This document shows, in pieces, positions 8,287-16,738 of a stretch of DNA of 23,835 nt. Both the position numbers and the translations under genes were made by a program. This DNA comes from JBDKTK01 sp039680225. GTDB taxonomy: Bacteria > Desulfobacterota > Syntrophia > Syntrophales > UBA4778. The notes below the pieces were generated by a model. The model searched no databases. It saw only the letters and a list, made by a program, of their open reading frames with translations, and was not told the DNA's origin. The stretch covers positions 1 through 23,835 of the forward strand of contig JBDKTK010000349.1 in assembly GCA_039680225.1 (NCBI GenBank). Direction: 5' to 3'. How positions within the stretch are numbered: the stretch's first letter is position 1; every line of letters starts with the position of its first letter.

Positions 8287-9609
8287 CTACTTGTGCAGCT
8301 TGCTGAATATCTCCCAACTCTTCAGGAGATCGACTGCGCTCTTCAACTGATTGTCCTTGGAAATATCATCAAAATTTCTCTTGGCGATGGTCCGGGTCTT
8401 CACTTCCTTGGTTTCAGTCTGTTCCGTTTCGTGTTCCCCCCGGATATGCCCCTTCAGATCGCGCTCCCTGATGATGACTTCAGCCTCTTTCTCTTCGGGA
8501 GGTTTGATATATTCAACAGCTATATCAGGCGTGATCCCTTCGGCCTGGATGGATTTCCCCTTCGGGGTATAATATCTTGCCGTGGTTAATTTAAGGGCCG
8601 AGCCGTCTTCAAAAGGAATTACCGTCTGCACGGAACCCTTTCCGAATGACTGGGTCCCCAGGACGATCGCCTTGCCGTTGTCCTGAAGCGCCCCGGCAAC
8701 GATCTCGGCCGCACTTGCGCTCCCCTCATTGACGAGGACCACTATCGGGCAGGCCGGTTCGGAGCCGTCGTCCTTGGCGACGAATTTGCTCTCCAGGCTT
8801 TTCGAGCGGCCCATGATCGAAACGATTGTGCCCGATTTCAGGAATATGTCCGAAACCTTGACGGCCTGGTCCAGGAGCCCGCCCGGGTTGTTTCTCACGT
8901 CTATTACCAGTCCGTCGACCGCTCCCTTTTTCTTCAATTCGGCCAGCGCCCTTTTCACATCGTCAGTGGTCCTTTCCTGAAAGGACGAAACCCTTATGTA
9001 TCCGATATTCCCGTCATAGTTGCGGTTTTTGACGCTCTTTATATTGATGACAGCCCTGCTGATCACATAATCCTTAGGCTGTGTGAGGCCCTTCCTCATG
9101 ATAGTGATCTTGACCTTGCTGTTTTCGGGCCCCCTGAGCTTTTTCACGGCGTCCAGGATGGAGATGCCTTTCGTGGATTTGTCGTCTATCCTGACTATCT
9201 GGTCGCCCGCCTTGACGCCTGCATTAAAGGCGGGAGTGTCTTCGATAGGTGAAACGACCGTCAGGACATCGTTCTGCATCGTGATCTCAATTCCGATGCC
9301 GCCGAAGCTTCCCCTGGTGTCGGACTGGAGCTCCTTGTACATTTCCGCATTGAGATACGAGCTGTGCGGGTCGAGGGACTTCATCATCCCGTTGATTGCT
9401 TCCTGGATGAGATTTTTGGGCTCGACCTTTTCGACATAATTTTTCTCTATCATGTCGAGGGCTTCATTGAACACTTTCAGGTTCTTGTAAATCGCCGGGT
9501 CTACGGCATCCACTTTACTGTCGCTTGCGGGTCCGAATATGAAAAAAAGGCTGAGAATGATTGCTAATGCGACGACAGAAGGCGTTTTCCCCCTGTAATT
9601 GAATTTCAT
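8287..9609 (-). CDS. CtpA-family C-terminal processing protease (S41)
   Basis: Periplasmic serine protease of the S41/CtpA-Prc family, which trims or degrades proteins, often peptidoglycan-hydrolase partners, from the C-terminus. It has an N-terminal membrane/signal segment (about 11-28), a helical region, a PDZ domain (about 100-185; GGIGIEI, AGDQIVRIDD) and the protease domain with the Ser-Lys-Gln set S299 (GSASAAE), K324 (SFGKGSVQ) and Q328, spaced as in CtpB. A charged C-terminal extension (about 370-440) follows. The ATG at 9609 is preferred to the TTG at 9615 because AAGGAGG lies 8 nt before it. Length 440 is normal. It is a single-gene unit with its own terminator. Confidence 0.94.
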   Translation of the reverse strand: MKFNYRGKTPSVVALAIILSLFFIFGPASDSKVDAVDPAIYKNLKVFNEALDMIEKNYVEKVEPKNLIQEAINGMMKSLDPHSSYLNAEMYKELQSDTRGSFGGIGIEITMQNDVLTVVSPIEDTPAFNAGVKAGDQIVRIDDKSTKGISILDAVKKLRGPENSKVKITIMRKGLTQPKDYVISRAVINIKSVKNRNYDGNIGYIRVSSFQERTTDDVKRALAELKKKGAVDGLVIDVRNNPGGLLDQAVKVSDIFLKSGTIVSIMGRSKSLESKFVAKDDGSEPACPIVVLVNEGSASAAEIVAGALQDNGKAIVLGTQSFGKGSVQTVIPFEDGSALKLTTARYYTPKGKSIQAEGITPDIAVEYIKPPEEKEAEVIIRERDLKGHIRGEHETEQTETKEVKTRTIAKRNFDDISKDNQLKSAVDLLKSWEIFSKLHK

Positions 9610-9741
9610 TAACAAAACCTCCTTGGTATAAAGCGCAACGTTAATAGCCTAAGCTATCATTTTTTTTAAAATTTTCCATACTTTTTTATTGCTTCCCGCC
9701 TGCTTATGCACCTGTTTATATCGGGATTTTTCGTGAGGGCC

Positions 9742-10632
9742 TCAGATTGATTCGCGGCTTCTTTTGATTATCAGTTTGCAACAGGTGATTATATTCTCGC
9801 GAGTGTACATCTTCAATTCATCGCGGTAGTATTTATTAAAGATAGTTTCGATTATTTCCCCTTCCGCAACTCCGCTCAATGCCAATTGCCTGATCTCCAT
9901 CGCGGACCTCTCGGCCTTCCTGAATGCATCCTTGACCTTTTCGCCGGTCAACGGGCCCTGGTGGGCGAGCGCGAGGATTTCCGGCTCGAGCGCCTTTAGT
10001 TTCCTGATCGTCGCGATGTAATCCCCAAATCCCGTGAAGAAAAGGGGAAAGAAATCAGATATGCCCGGAAAGCGGAAACCAAGACAGTCCGAAGCGAGGA
10101 TAGCCCTGATTTCCGGCACGTGGGCGGCCAGGGCTCCTATCGCATGACCCGGGGCGGAAAGAAAATTTACAGTGAGGCCTCCCAGGTCCAGGCAATCCCC
10201 CTCCGACTTCACAATACAGCCTTCCAGGGAAGGCGCCTCTTTTATGGGCGGCCGGCCGATTGGAAGGTCCCGGCTTGCGAGGAATTCCGACATGAAAACA
10301 TCTTCGGCCACGAGGGCCTGGGCGGTCTTCGGGTGGGCCGCGAACTCGGCCGCGCCCGGCCCGGCAATGATTCGGGCATGGGGAAAAATGGAACGCAATC
10401 CGGGCAGGCCGTTTATATGGTCCGGATGGGGATGCAATACAACAAAATAGTCCGGGGAAATATCCAGTGATTCGAGCTGCTTCGCCACAAGATCGACCGT
10501 GGCGGAAATGCCTGATTCAAACAGGGCCGCACCCTTGCTTCCTTTGACAAGGTAAATATTGAAAAAATAATTCCCTAGCGCCCACAGTCCGTCTGCAAGC
10601 TTTTTGGGGGAGTCATTATGCGGGATTTTCAT
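9742..10632 (-). CDS. Metallo-beta-lactamase-fold hydrolase
   Basis: 296-residue glyoxalase-II-like hydrolase. The metal site is intact: H67-x-H69-x-D71-H72 (HPHPDH), H163 (SAPGH), D182 (ASDCLG) and H224 (LAHQG). The C-terminal 60 residues are helical, as in glyoxalase-II-like thioesterases. No signal peptide is seen, so it is cytoplasmic. The substrate cannot be told from sequence; a thioester is plausible given the acyl-CoA-type genes nearby, but that is inference. It is divergent from the thiolase-like gene, and only a weak AGGG site lies before the ATG. Confidence 0.82.
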   Translation of the reverse strand: MKIPHNDSPKKLADGLWALGNYFFNIYLVKGSKGAALFESGISATVDLVAKQLESLDISPDYFVVLHPHPDHINGLPGLRSIFPHARIIAGPGAAEFAAHPKTAQALVAEDVFMSEFLASRDLPIGRPPIKEAPSLEGCIVKSEGDCLDLGGLTVNFLSAPGHAIGALAAHVPEIRAILASDCLGFRFPGISDFFPLFFTGFGDYIATIRKLKALEPEILALAHQGPLTGEKVKDAFRKAERSAMEIRQLALSGVAEGEIIETIFNKYYRDELKMYTRENIITCCKLIIKRSRESI

Positions 10633-10715
10633 TTGCGCATTGCCCTGAGCCGGCCCCTTATTAACACGGTTCCGGATTAAATCTCAACGTAATCGCAGAA
10701 AAGAATCCGAGAGAC

Positions 10716-10744
10716 TTGACATGTCGGGCTGTATTTTGTAAATG
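10716..10744 (+). promoter_or_regulatory. Possible promoter of the thiolase-like gene
   Basis: TTGACA (10716-10721) is a perfect -35 box; 17 nt later only TAAATG (10739-10744) is available, a poor -10, with TGTAAA two bases upstream as an alternative. If real, transcription would begin at or just before the ATG at 10752, giving a nearly leaderless mRNA, which agrees with the absence of a ribosome-binding site. The TTG in this box also opens the long reading frame but is unlikely to be the start codon. Confidence 0.3.
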
Positions 10745-10751
10745 CCTGCTC

Positions 10752-12308
10752 ATGAAAATTCCCGAAAGACCCGTCCTGGTCGGGGCCGGTCAATTTACCC
10801 AGCAAAAGAAGGCAATTCCCGCCCTTGACCCTGTGGGGCTTATGGCCGTCTGCAGCCAGTCAGCCATGGCCGATGCCGGGGTTGACCCGGCCTTGATCGA
10901 TACCATCTGCGTGATCAATATTTTTTCCTGGGTCTATGACGACCCCTGCGGCAGCCTTGCGGAAATGATCGGGGCGGCCTCCGCAAAAAAAATTTACGGC
11001 CCCATAGGGGGAAATACCCCCCAGATGATGGTGAACCGTTTTGCCAGGGAGATTGCGGCGGGAAAATGCAAAACAGTCCTGATCACGGGGGCCGAGGCTG
11101 TTTACTCCCTCGCCAGGGCGGCCAAAGGACATACGGTCCTCGATTGGCCCAAAAATGATTTCATAAAGGCGCTGGGGGACGGGCCGGTCACTTTCGACGC
11201 CCTGCTCCGTTACGGATACGAATTCGAAATAGCAGGCGGCGAGACACCCCCTTCCCTGAACGGGGTCGAATCGGCCTATGATATCTTCCTGCCCCAATAC
11301 ATGTACCCGATTTTCGAGACAGCTCTGAGGGCATCATCCCGAAGGAGCCCCCGGCAGCACCGCGAGCACATGAACAGGGTATGCCGTTACCTCTCGCGCA
11401 TTGCCGCGCAAAATCCCTATGCCTGGTCAAAAGAGCCCCTGAACGGCGATGTCGCTTCGGCTGGTCCGGATAATCGCTACATCGGTTATCCATATACAAA
11501 GCTCATGAACGCCAACATAAACGTTGACCAGTCGGCCGCCGTTATCATGACCAGCGAATCCGCAGCCATTAAACTCGGTATTCCGCGCTCGCAATGGGTG
11601 TATCCCATGGGCGGGGCTGATTTGAGCAACATATGGCATGTTTCGCAACGCCCCTGCCTGCACGATTCGCCGGCCATAACGGAAGGGGCCCGGATAGCGC
11701 TCGAACAGGCAGGCCTCACCCTTGACGATATCGATATCTTCGACCTTTACAGCTGTTTCCCCTCGGCTTTCGAAATTGCGAGACAGGCCCTCGGTATCTC
11801 TGAAGACGACGGCAGGGACCTTTCCCTGACCGGCGGATTGCCTTATTTCGGCGGCCCCGGGAACAACTACTCCCTGCATGCCATAGCCGAAGTTGTAAAA
11901 AGGCTGCGAAGCTCGGCGGGCCTCAAGGCCATGGTGACTGCCAACGGCTGGTACAACACGAAGCATTCGATCGGGGTCTACGGCTGTTCCGCTCCCGCAA
12001 ACCCCTGGGAGGAGCGGGACGATTCGTCTGTCCAGGCCGGCATTGACAGGCTTGCCCTGCCCGGGCCTGTCGAAAGGGCCGAGGGCGAATTCACGGTTGA
12101 GGCTTACGTTATCCGCCACCTTCACGATGGCAGGCCCGAAGGTGGAACGGTTATCGGAACGCTGCCGGACGGCAGCAGGGCGCTCGCCGATCTCGATCCC
12201 TCCTCGGATCTGAAATATCTCAGGGAACAGGCCCTGGAGGGCCGCACCGGGAAAATCAGTTTCGACGCCGCTGCGGGCCGCAATTTCCTCCGGCTGAAAA
12301 AATTCTGA
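10752..12308 (+). CDS. Thiolase-like protein without catalytic cysteine (TLP1-type)
   Basis: 518-residue member of the thiolase fold, with N-terminal VLVGAGQFTQ, a second half containing IDIFDLYSCFPSAFEIA and GGLPYFGGPGNNYSLHAIAE, and an extra C-terminal domain (about 400-518) like that in thiolase-like protein type 1. At the nucleophile elbow, where thiolases have a CSSG- or CASG-type motif, this has GGNTPQMM (about 87-93). The second thiolase Cys region reads TANGWYNTKHSIGVYG, also without Cys. Normal thiolase chemistry is therefore doubtful; an acyl-CoA-binding or Claisen-like role without Cys is possible. The ATG at 10752 is used; a TTG 36 nt upstream is rejected because it adds a non-conserved Cys-rich tail. 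Confidence 0.8.
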   Translation: MKIPERPVLVGAGQFTQQKKAIPALDPVGLMAVCSQSAMADAGVDPALIDTICVINIFSWVYDDPCGSLAEMIGAASAKKIYGPIGGNTPQMMVNRFAREIAAGKCKTVLITGAEAVYSLARAAKGHTVLDWPKNDFIKALGDGPVTFDALLRYGYEFEIAGGETPPSLNGVESAYDIFLPQYMYPIFETALRASSRRSPRQHREHMNRVCRYLSRIAAQNPYAWSKEPLNGDVASAGPDNRYIGYPYTKLMNANINVDQSAAVIMTSESAAIKLGIPRSQWVYPMGGADLSNIWHVSQRPCLHDSPAITEGARIALEQAGLTLDDIDIFDLYSCFPSAFEIARQALGISEDDGRDLSLTGGLPYFGGPGNNYSLHAIAEVVKRLRSSAGLKAMVTANGWYNTKHSIGVYGCSAPANPWEERDDSSVQAGIDRLALPGPVERAEGEFTVEAYVIRHLHDGRPEGGTVIGTLPDGSRALADLDPSSDLKYLREQALEGRTGKISFDAAAGRNFLRLKKF

Positions 12309-12470
12309 ACGGGCCGGGCGCCAGCGAACAGTTGCAGGGGCAATACAATATACTCCTAATCCTTCAATCTCTCCGATCTCAACCATTCCCGCCGCAAAAA
12401 TAATGTTTTTCCGTATGGATTTTCGAAAAGCATCGGACATAATGTGACCAAATCATCCAGGAGAGTGCAT

Positions 12471-12614
12471 ATGGTAAGGGACCCTGTCTGCAAGGTCCTC
12501 GTGGACGAGAAAAAAACCAAGTGCACTTCCGAGTACGAGGGAAAGAAATACTACTTCTGCTCGGAGGAGTGCCGGGACGAGTTCAATGCCGATCCGGAAG
12601 AGTATGTGGTTTAG
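12471..12614 (+). CDS. YHS-domain mini-protein
   Basis: A 47-residue protein consisting of one YHS domain: RDPVCKVLVDEKK at the start, YYFCSEECRDEFNADPEEY at the end. The cysteines (C7, C18, C30, C34) and the FCSEEC motif match the TRASH-like treble-clef metal-binding fold found at the ends of copper ATPases and in heavy-metal proteins. A good ribosome-binding site (AGGAG, 7 nt before the ATG) supports expression. It stands alone between the thiolase-like and DUF2267 genes, with no metal transporter or regulator next to it, so its partner is unknown. Probably cytoplasmic; metal binding is inferred from the family. Confidence 0.85.
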   Translation: MVRDPVCKVLVDEKKTKCTSEYEGKKYYFCSEECRDEFNADPEEYVV

Positions 12615-12739
12615 CCGTCCGTTGTTACCCTGAATGCTTCCTGATCGTTTGCGAGACTTAAAATAAGGTTTGGCCCAATTGTCCTCCCGTTTTTAATAAG
12701 AAATACTTCGCTGAGATTCCGCAAAGGGGGCTCATCAAA

Positions 12740-13120
12740 ATGGAATATGAAGATTTTATCAGAGCAGTTTCGGAACTTGATTTCATCCAGGATGAGGAAG
12801 AGGCGGATTCCGCGGTCAAGGCGGCCCTTGGCATCCTGGCAAGCAGGCTTGACGAGGAGGAAGCGCGAAAATTGACGGAATACCTGCCCAACCCCCTCAC
12901 GTACGAAAAGCTCAGGGGCCACCAGCTTGCGGAAACGGACATTTCCGCGGAAGAATACATTTCAGAAATTGCAGAACAGTTCAGCCTCGACGAAGACCAG
13001 GCCCAGGAACTGATCAGCACCGTCCTGCAGGTCGCCAAAGAGACTATAGGGTACGAAACGATAGCCGAACTGGAGCAGAATCTCCCGGATGACTGGGCGG
13101 AAGTTATTGAGAATGCCTGA
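12740..13120 (+). CDS. DUF2267 family protein
   Basis: 126-residue acidic, all-helical protein matching the DUF2267 pattern: an N-terminal EYEDFIRAVSELDF helix, AVKAALGILASRLDEEEARKLTEYLPNPL in the middle, then EYISEIAEQFSLDEDQAQELISTVL and a DDWAEVI end. No signal peptide or membrane segment. The function of the family is not known. A strong AAAGGGGG site 8 nt before the ATG supports this start. It is probably transcribed alone or with the YHS gene 125 bp upstream. The neighbouring PHA synthase might suggest a granule or stress link, but nothing in the sequence shows it. Confidence 0.8.
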   Translation: MEYEDFIRAVSELDFIQDEEEADSAVKAALGILASRLDEEEARKLTEYLPNPLTYEKLRGHQLAETDISAEEYISEIAEQFSLDEDQAQELISTVLQVAKETIGYETIAELEQNLPDDWAEVIENA

Positions 13121-13235
13121 ACGCCTGCCCTGAGCTCTGAATCCAGGGAAATAAACCCGGACCTGCCTCAAGGACAGGGCCTTTTCATGCTCCCCACTGC
13201 GTTCTAACTTACCAAACAAACAGCATTTCTTTCTG

Positions 13236-13265
13236 CTTACATGTTTTTCCCCCGCATGCTATTAT
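13236..13265 (+). promoter_or_regulatory. Candidate promoter of phaC
   Basis: CTTACA (4 of 6 to TTGACA), an 18-nt spacer, and TATTAT (5 of 6 to TATAAT) at 13260-13265. It would start transcription about 20 nt before the ATG at 13291, leaving room for the GAGG site. Moderate match only. Confidence 0.35.
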
Positions 13266-13290
13266 CTCTCCAAAAAAACGAGGTCGGCAC

Positions 13291-15078
13291 ATGGCACTGG
13301 CATCTGAAACCGGACGGATCTCCCCTGCTGTATTACTCGATATCATCGGCCTCACTCCCGCCGATAACATTGAAAGCCTGGACACGGCGGTGCCGTGGAA
13401 AAGCAAGATTGCCGGGCAGCACATCCTTTCCCTCTTCCATTACCAGTCGTTTTTGAAATCCATGGCGTCGCAGCCGTTGACATACGGGCCGCTCGCCGTG
13501 GCGGCGGGCCTGCAGTCGCAGTTCATGGAAACCTGGGTGACCGGCCCGATAAAGGCAAGCGCCAGGATCGCCACCCGCACCGGCAGGAACCCGGATGTGT
13601 TCGGGGAGATAAACGGGTGGATTTACCAGACATATGCCAAGCTCATGTACGACCTTTGCGCCCTGGTGATGACCGACGAACAGTTCGACAAGGCGAAAGC
13701 CCTGGAGCTGTCCGGCACGCCCGAGGGCATCGCCATCCTGAAAGATTACATGATGGAATTCGCCAACCTGGAGTTGATCTATAATTCAATGGGGCTCACC
13801 CGGCTCAAGGCGATGAAGGACCTGATGAAATGCCTGCTCATGGTAATCACGGTGCAGCGCATCAACGGGGACCTTCCTTTCATGAAGCAAAACGGCGAGG
13901 GCCTCGATGCAGAGGGTTTCGAGAAGTACCTGGAACAGAACCGGGCGAGATTCGAGAACCTTTACAGGCATAACGCTTTTGACGTTAAGGAATTCTCACA
14001 GCGGCGCACACAGGGCACGATCGGCGTCACACCCTATTCGATCGTAAAAGATTCGCATATCCACGGCGTCAGGCTTCGCTATTACCATATGCCGAAGGGG
14101 GTCAAGCCTGCCGGCAAGGTGCTCTACCTGGCTTCCCCCCTGATCAACAAGCCGGAGCTGTTCGACCTCGCAAAGGGAAAATCCGTTGTCGAAGCGATGC
14201 TCAACCAGGGCTATCACGTTTACCTTGTGGACCATGGCGACGCCGGGCCGCAGGAAGCGGAACTCGGCCTGGATTTCTACGGCAAAACAGTCCCGGACCT
14301 GTACCTTGACCTGATTAAAAAAAGGCACCCCGGAGAGGATATCAGCATAATGGGCTATTGCATGGGAGGAACGCTCATGCTTGCGTACCTGGGCCGCAGG
14401 GCGGAAGAGCGGCTGGCCCGGGGCGAGGAAATGGACGTCCGCAAAATTGCGCTTATGGCCTCTCCCGTTAAATTCGACGACGCCGACAGCGGCATTAAGC
14501 CGATGAGGGACGTGATCCGGCAGGAACTGGACACGCACCTGATGGCCCAGCTTTTCGGCGAAAGCAATGTGGCCCCGCAGGTCATCGAGGCCGGAATGAA
14601 CGAGATCCAGCCGGGGGTCCAGTACACGGTTTACATGGGTTTCTATGCCCGGGCGCATGTGCCGGGAGCCATAGAGGATTCGATCCCTTTCCTGTACTGG
14701 CTGACTCACGGGAGCAAGTTCCCCGCGAAGGCCCATCGCGAGTGGATCGGCAAGTTCTTTCTCGGCAACGAACTTTACGAGGGCAAATACGTGCTGCCTT
14801 CAACAGTCCCGGAACTGGACGGGAAACCGGTGAACATGGGCTCCCTGAAAGACGCCGGAGTGAGGATTTTCTGTTACCGGGGCACCCGGGACCCCATAGC
14901 GCCCCCGGGTTCCTGCGTGTCGAGCGAGATCTGGGGACAGGTGGGGGACGGCAACCTGAGCCTGGCCCGGGGCGGGCTGAACCGCATGATCGAGAAAAAC
15001 ATCGGCCATATATTTGTGGTCAGCAGCCAGCTGCTTGGCGAATACATTGAGTATGTCTCAAAATTTCTGAACGAATAA
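13291..15078 (+). CDS. phaC: Poly(3-hydroxyalkanoate) synthase (PhaC)
   Basis: Polymerises (R)-3-hydroxyacyl-CoA into PHA storage polymer on the granule surface. Of 595 residues, the N-terminal 200 are the class I-like variable domain; the alpha/beta-hydrolase part begins near 235 (TPYSIVKDSHIHGVRLRYY). The active site is complete: Cys357 in the modified lipase box GYCMGG, Asp534 in GTRDPIAPP, and His573 in NIGHIFVV. YLVDHGDAG replaces the more usual D-W. Length and layout suit the class I family (C. necator 589). No phaE, phaR or phasin gene is adjacent, which argues against classes III and IV. GAGG lies about 8 nt before the ATG. The TAA stop abuts the stop of the convergent gene with no gap. 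Confidence 0.92.
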   Translation: MALASETGRISPAVLLDIIGLTPADNIESLDTAVPWKSKIAGQHILSLFHYQSFLKSMASQPLTYGPLAVAAGLQSQFMETWVTGPIKASARIATRTGRNPDVFGEINGWIYQTYAKLMYDLCALVMTDEQFDKAKALELSGTPEGIAILKDYMMEFANLELIYNSMGLTRLKAMKDLMKCLLMVITVQRINGDLPFMKQNGEGLDAEGFEKYLEQNRARFENLYRHNAFDVKEFSQRRTQGTIGVTPYSIVKDSHIHGVRLRYYHMPKGVKPAGKVLYLASPLINKPELFDLAKGKSVVEAMLNQGYHVYLVDHGDAGPQEAELGLDFYGKTVPDLYLDLIKKRHPGEDISIMGYCMGGTLMLAYLGRRAEERLARGEEMDVRKIALMASPVKFDDADSGIKPMRDVIRQELDTHLMAQLFGESNVAPQVIEAGMNEIQPGVQYTVYMGFYARAHVPGAIEDSIPFLYWLTHGSKFPAKAHREWIGKFFLGNELYEGKYVLPSTVPELDGKPVNMGSLKDAGVRIFCYRGTRDPIAPPGSCVSSEIWGQVGDGNLSLARGGLNRMIEKNIGHIFVVSSQLLGEYIEYVSKFLNE

Positions 15079-15735
15079 TCACCGGGGCGGATTGGGCGGC
15101 GCATTGAGCTGTGAGGGCTTCACGTCCGCCTCGTTGCTGAAGCCCCGTTTTTCCCAGTATCCAAAGAAAGGCTTGTCCGTAAGTTCTATCGCGGTCAGCC
15201 ACCTGACCCACTTGTACCCGTATTTCGAATTTGCGACCACCCGGAACGGGAAGCCCCGCCTCTCGTCGAGGATGCGCCCGTTTATTTTGAAAGCAAGCAT
15301 GATGTCATTATTGATTACGTAGTCATACGGCAACGACGATGAGTAGCCGTCGGCCGCGCGGAAGACCACGGTCTTCACCCCTGCGCGAGGGCCGGACCCG
15401 GCGAAGAGGTCGGCAAGGCGTATCCCCTCGAAAAGCAGGCGTTCGGACCAGCCTTCGACACAGTGGAGCGTCACAACTCTTTTTACCTGAGGAAGGGCCA
15501 GCACATCATTGTATTTCAGGCTGAGGGGCTTCTCGACGAGGCCGGTCACGGAAAGCCTGTATGACTTTATATCGACCTTCTGCGGCCCCCGGATCGAGTT
15601 GTCGTACTTCCGGCCAAAAGGAGAGAGCCTCTCGCCCCTGTAGTCCCTGATTTCTGTTTCAGTCTGCGCGGATGCGGGCAAGGCTGTCAGAAATAACATG
15701 AAAAAAACCAGCTGGATTACTTTTTTTGTTCTCAT
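15079..15735 (-). CDS. Secreted molybdopterin-binding domain protein (sulfite-oxidase fold)
   Basis: 218 residues; a signal peptide (1 to about 23, ending PASA-QTE) precedes one oxidoreductase molybdopterin-binding domain. Seen are LSVTGLVEKPLSL, the LHCVEGWS block with the expected molybdenum-ligand Cys92, LPYDYVINNDIMLAF, and GFPFRVVANSKYGYKWVRWL. It resembles MsrP/YedY-type catalytic domains but is shorter and lacks the dimerisation domain of sulfite oxidase. The substrate is unknown. The signal reads MRTKKVIQLV, without twin arginines, although such proteins normally use Tat to export a loaded cofactor. Its ATG follows the phosphofructokinase TGA directly, so the genes are probably co-transcribed and coupled. 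Confidence 0.85.
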   Translation of the reverse strand: MRTKKVIQLVFFMLFLTALPASAQTETEIRDYRGERLSPFGRKYDNSIRGPQKVDIKSYRLSVTGLVEKPLSLKYNDVLALPQVKRVVTLHCVEGWSERLLFEGIRLADLFAGSGPRAGVKTVVFRAADGYSSSLPYDYVINNDIMLAFKINGRILDERRGFPFRVVANSKYGYKWVRWLTAIELTDKPFFGYWEKRGFSNEADVKPSQLNAPPNPPR

Positions 15736-16722
15736 TCAAGCCTCCAGGACCCGGGCGAGCTCCAGCAGATCAAGGCGCAACTTGTTTTTACGCCCCGTCA
15801 CTTCCGTAAAAGGCGTTGACGCTGTCTCGCCTTTCAAAAGGCCGACCAGAATGCCTGTCCGGCCCTGCGCCAGGCACTCGGTCGCTGCAGCGCCCAATCT
15901 CGTCGCCAGCAGGCGGTCAAAGGCATCCGGCTGGCCGCCCCTCTGCACGTGTCCGAGCTTTGTGACCCGCAGTTCAAATCCCAGTCTTTTCTCGTGTGCC
16001 TGGAAATAAGATGCAAGCCGCTCAGCGTTGAATTTTGCCCCCTCCGCGACTACAACAATGGCATGGGCTTTTCCCCTCTCGTAAGAAGAACGCAGATCGG
16101 AGGCGAGGACTTCGGGATCGGTATCCACTTCCGGGATGATGATGGCTTCGGCGCCTCCGGCTATTCCCGACATCAGCGCCAGATATCCGCTGCCCCGGCC
16201 CATTACTTCGACCAGGAAGGCCCTCTGGTGGGACGATGCCGTGACCTTGAGGCGGTCGATTGCCTCGAGGGCTATGTTCAATGCAGTATCGGCGCCAATG
16301 GAAATCTCGGAACCGTAAAGGTCGTTGTCGATTGTTGAAGCGATTCCGATTACCGGGAACCCCAAGTCATTAAGGGCTCGCGAACCTGCTTGCGAGCCGT
16401 CTCCCCCGATAACGACCAGGGCGTCAATCGAGCTTTCCCGAAGGAAGCCCAGCGCTTTGCGCCTGCCTTCATCGGTTTTAAATTCCGGGCACCGGGCGCT
16501 CCCCAGGATGGTCCCGCCCCTCTGGACTATGCCTCCGACGTCCCGGGCCCCTAATGACACTGCACTGCCCGTAAGCAGGCCCGTGTAACCGTGCAGGATT
16601 CCCCTGACTTCCCATCCCCTGCTCAACCCCGTACGGACTACTGAGCGGATGGCTGCGTTCATCCCGGGCGCGTCACCTCCGCTCGTCAGGACAGCTATTC
16701 TTCTCACCGCCATTTTCGCCAC
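15736..16722 (-). CDS. pfkA: 6-phosphofructokinase
   Basis: Phosphorylates fructose 6-phosphate to the 1,6-bisphosphate in glycolysis. 328 residues, group A PFK. Motifs in order: LTSGGDAPGMNAAIR (phosphate loop), VIGGDGSQAGS (the GGDGS form typical of ATP-dependent rather than PPi-dependent enzymes), STIDNDLYGSEISIGADTAL with the catalytic Asp, SSHQRAFLVEVMGRGSGYLA, and KLGHVQRGGQPDAFDRLLATRLG. The start is either GTG at 16722 (AGG site upstream) or ATG at 16713; the latter gives MAVRRIAVLTSGG, nearer to the family's usual N-terminus. It is divergent from the CBS gene and shares a palindromic intergenic region with it. Confidence 0.93.
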   Translation of the reverse strand: MAKMAVRRIAVLTSGGDAPGMNAAIRSVVRTGLSRGWEVRGILHGYTGLLTGSAVSLGARDVGGIVQRGGTILGSARCPEFKTDEGRRKALGFLRESSIDALVVIGGDGSQAGSRALNDLGFPVIGIASTIDNDLYGSEISIGADTALNIALEAIDRLKVTASSHQRAFLVEVMGRGSGYLALMSGIAGGAEAIIIPEVDTDPEVLASDLRSSYERGKAHAIVVVAEGAKFNAERLASYFQAHEKRLGFELRVTKLGHVQRGGQPDAFDRLLATRLGAAATECLAQGRTGILVGLLKGETASTPFTEVTGRKNKLRLDLLELARVLEA

Positions 16723-16738
16723 GTTGATTCGCCTGTTA

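Noticed and set aside
9644..9670. ATAGC-CTAA-GCTAT hairpin followed by a T-run on the plus strand
   Set aside because: No plus-strand gene ends there, and a 5-bp stem is too weak; it more likely belongs to the AT-rich leader of ctpA.
11427..12440. 337-codon minus-strand open frame
   Set aside because: Antisense to the thiolase-like gene; Arg-rich composition typical of a shadow frame.
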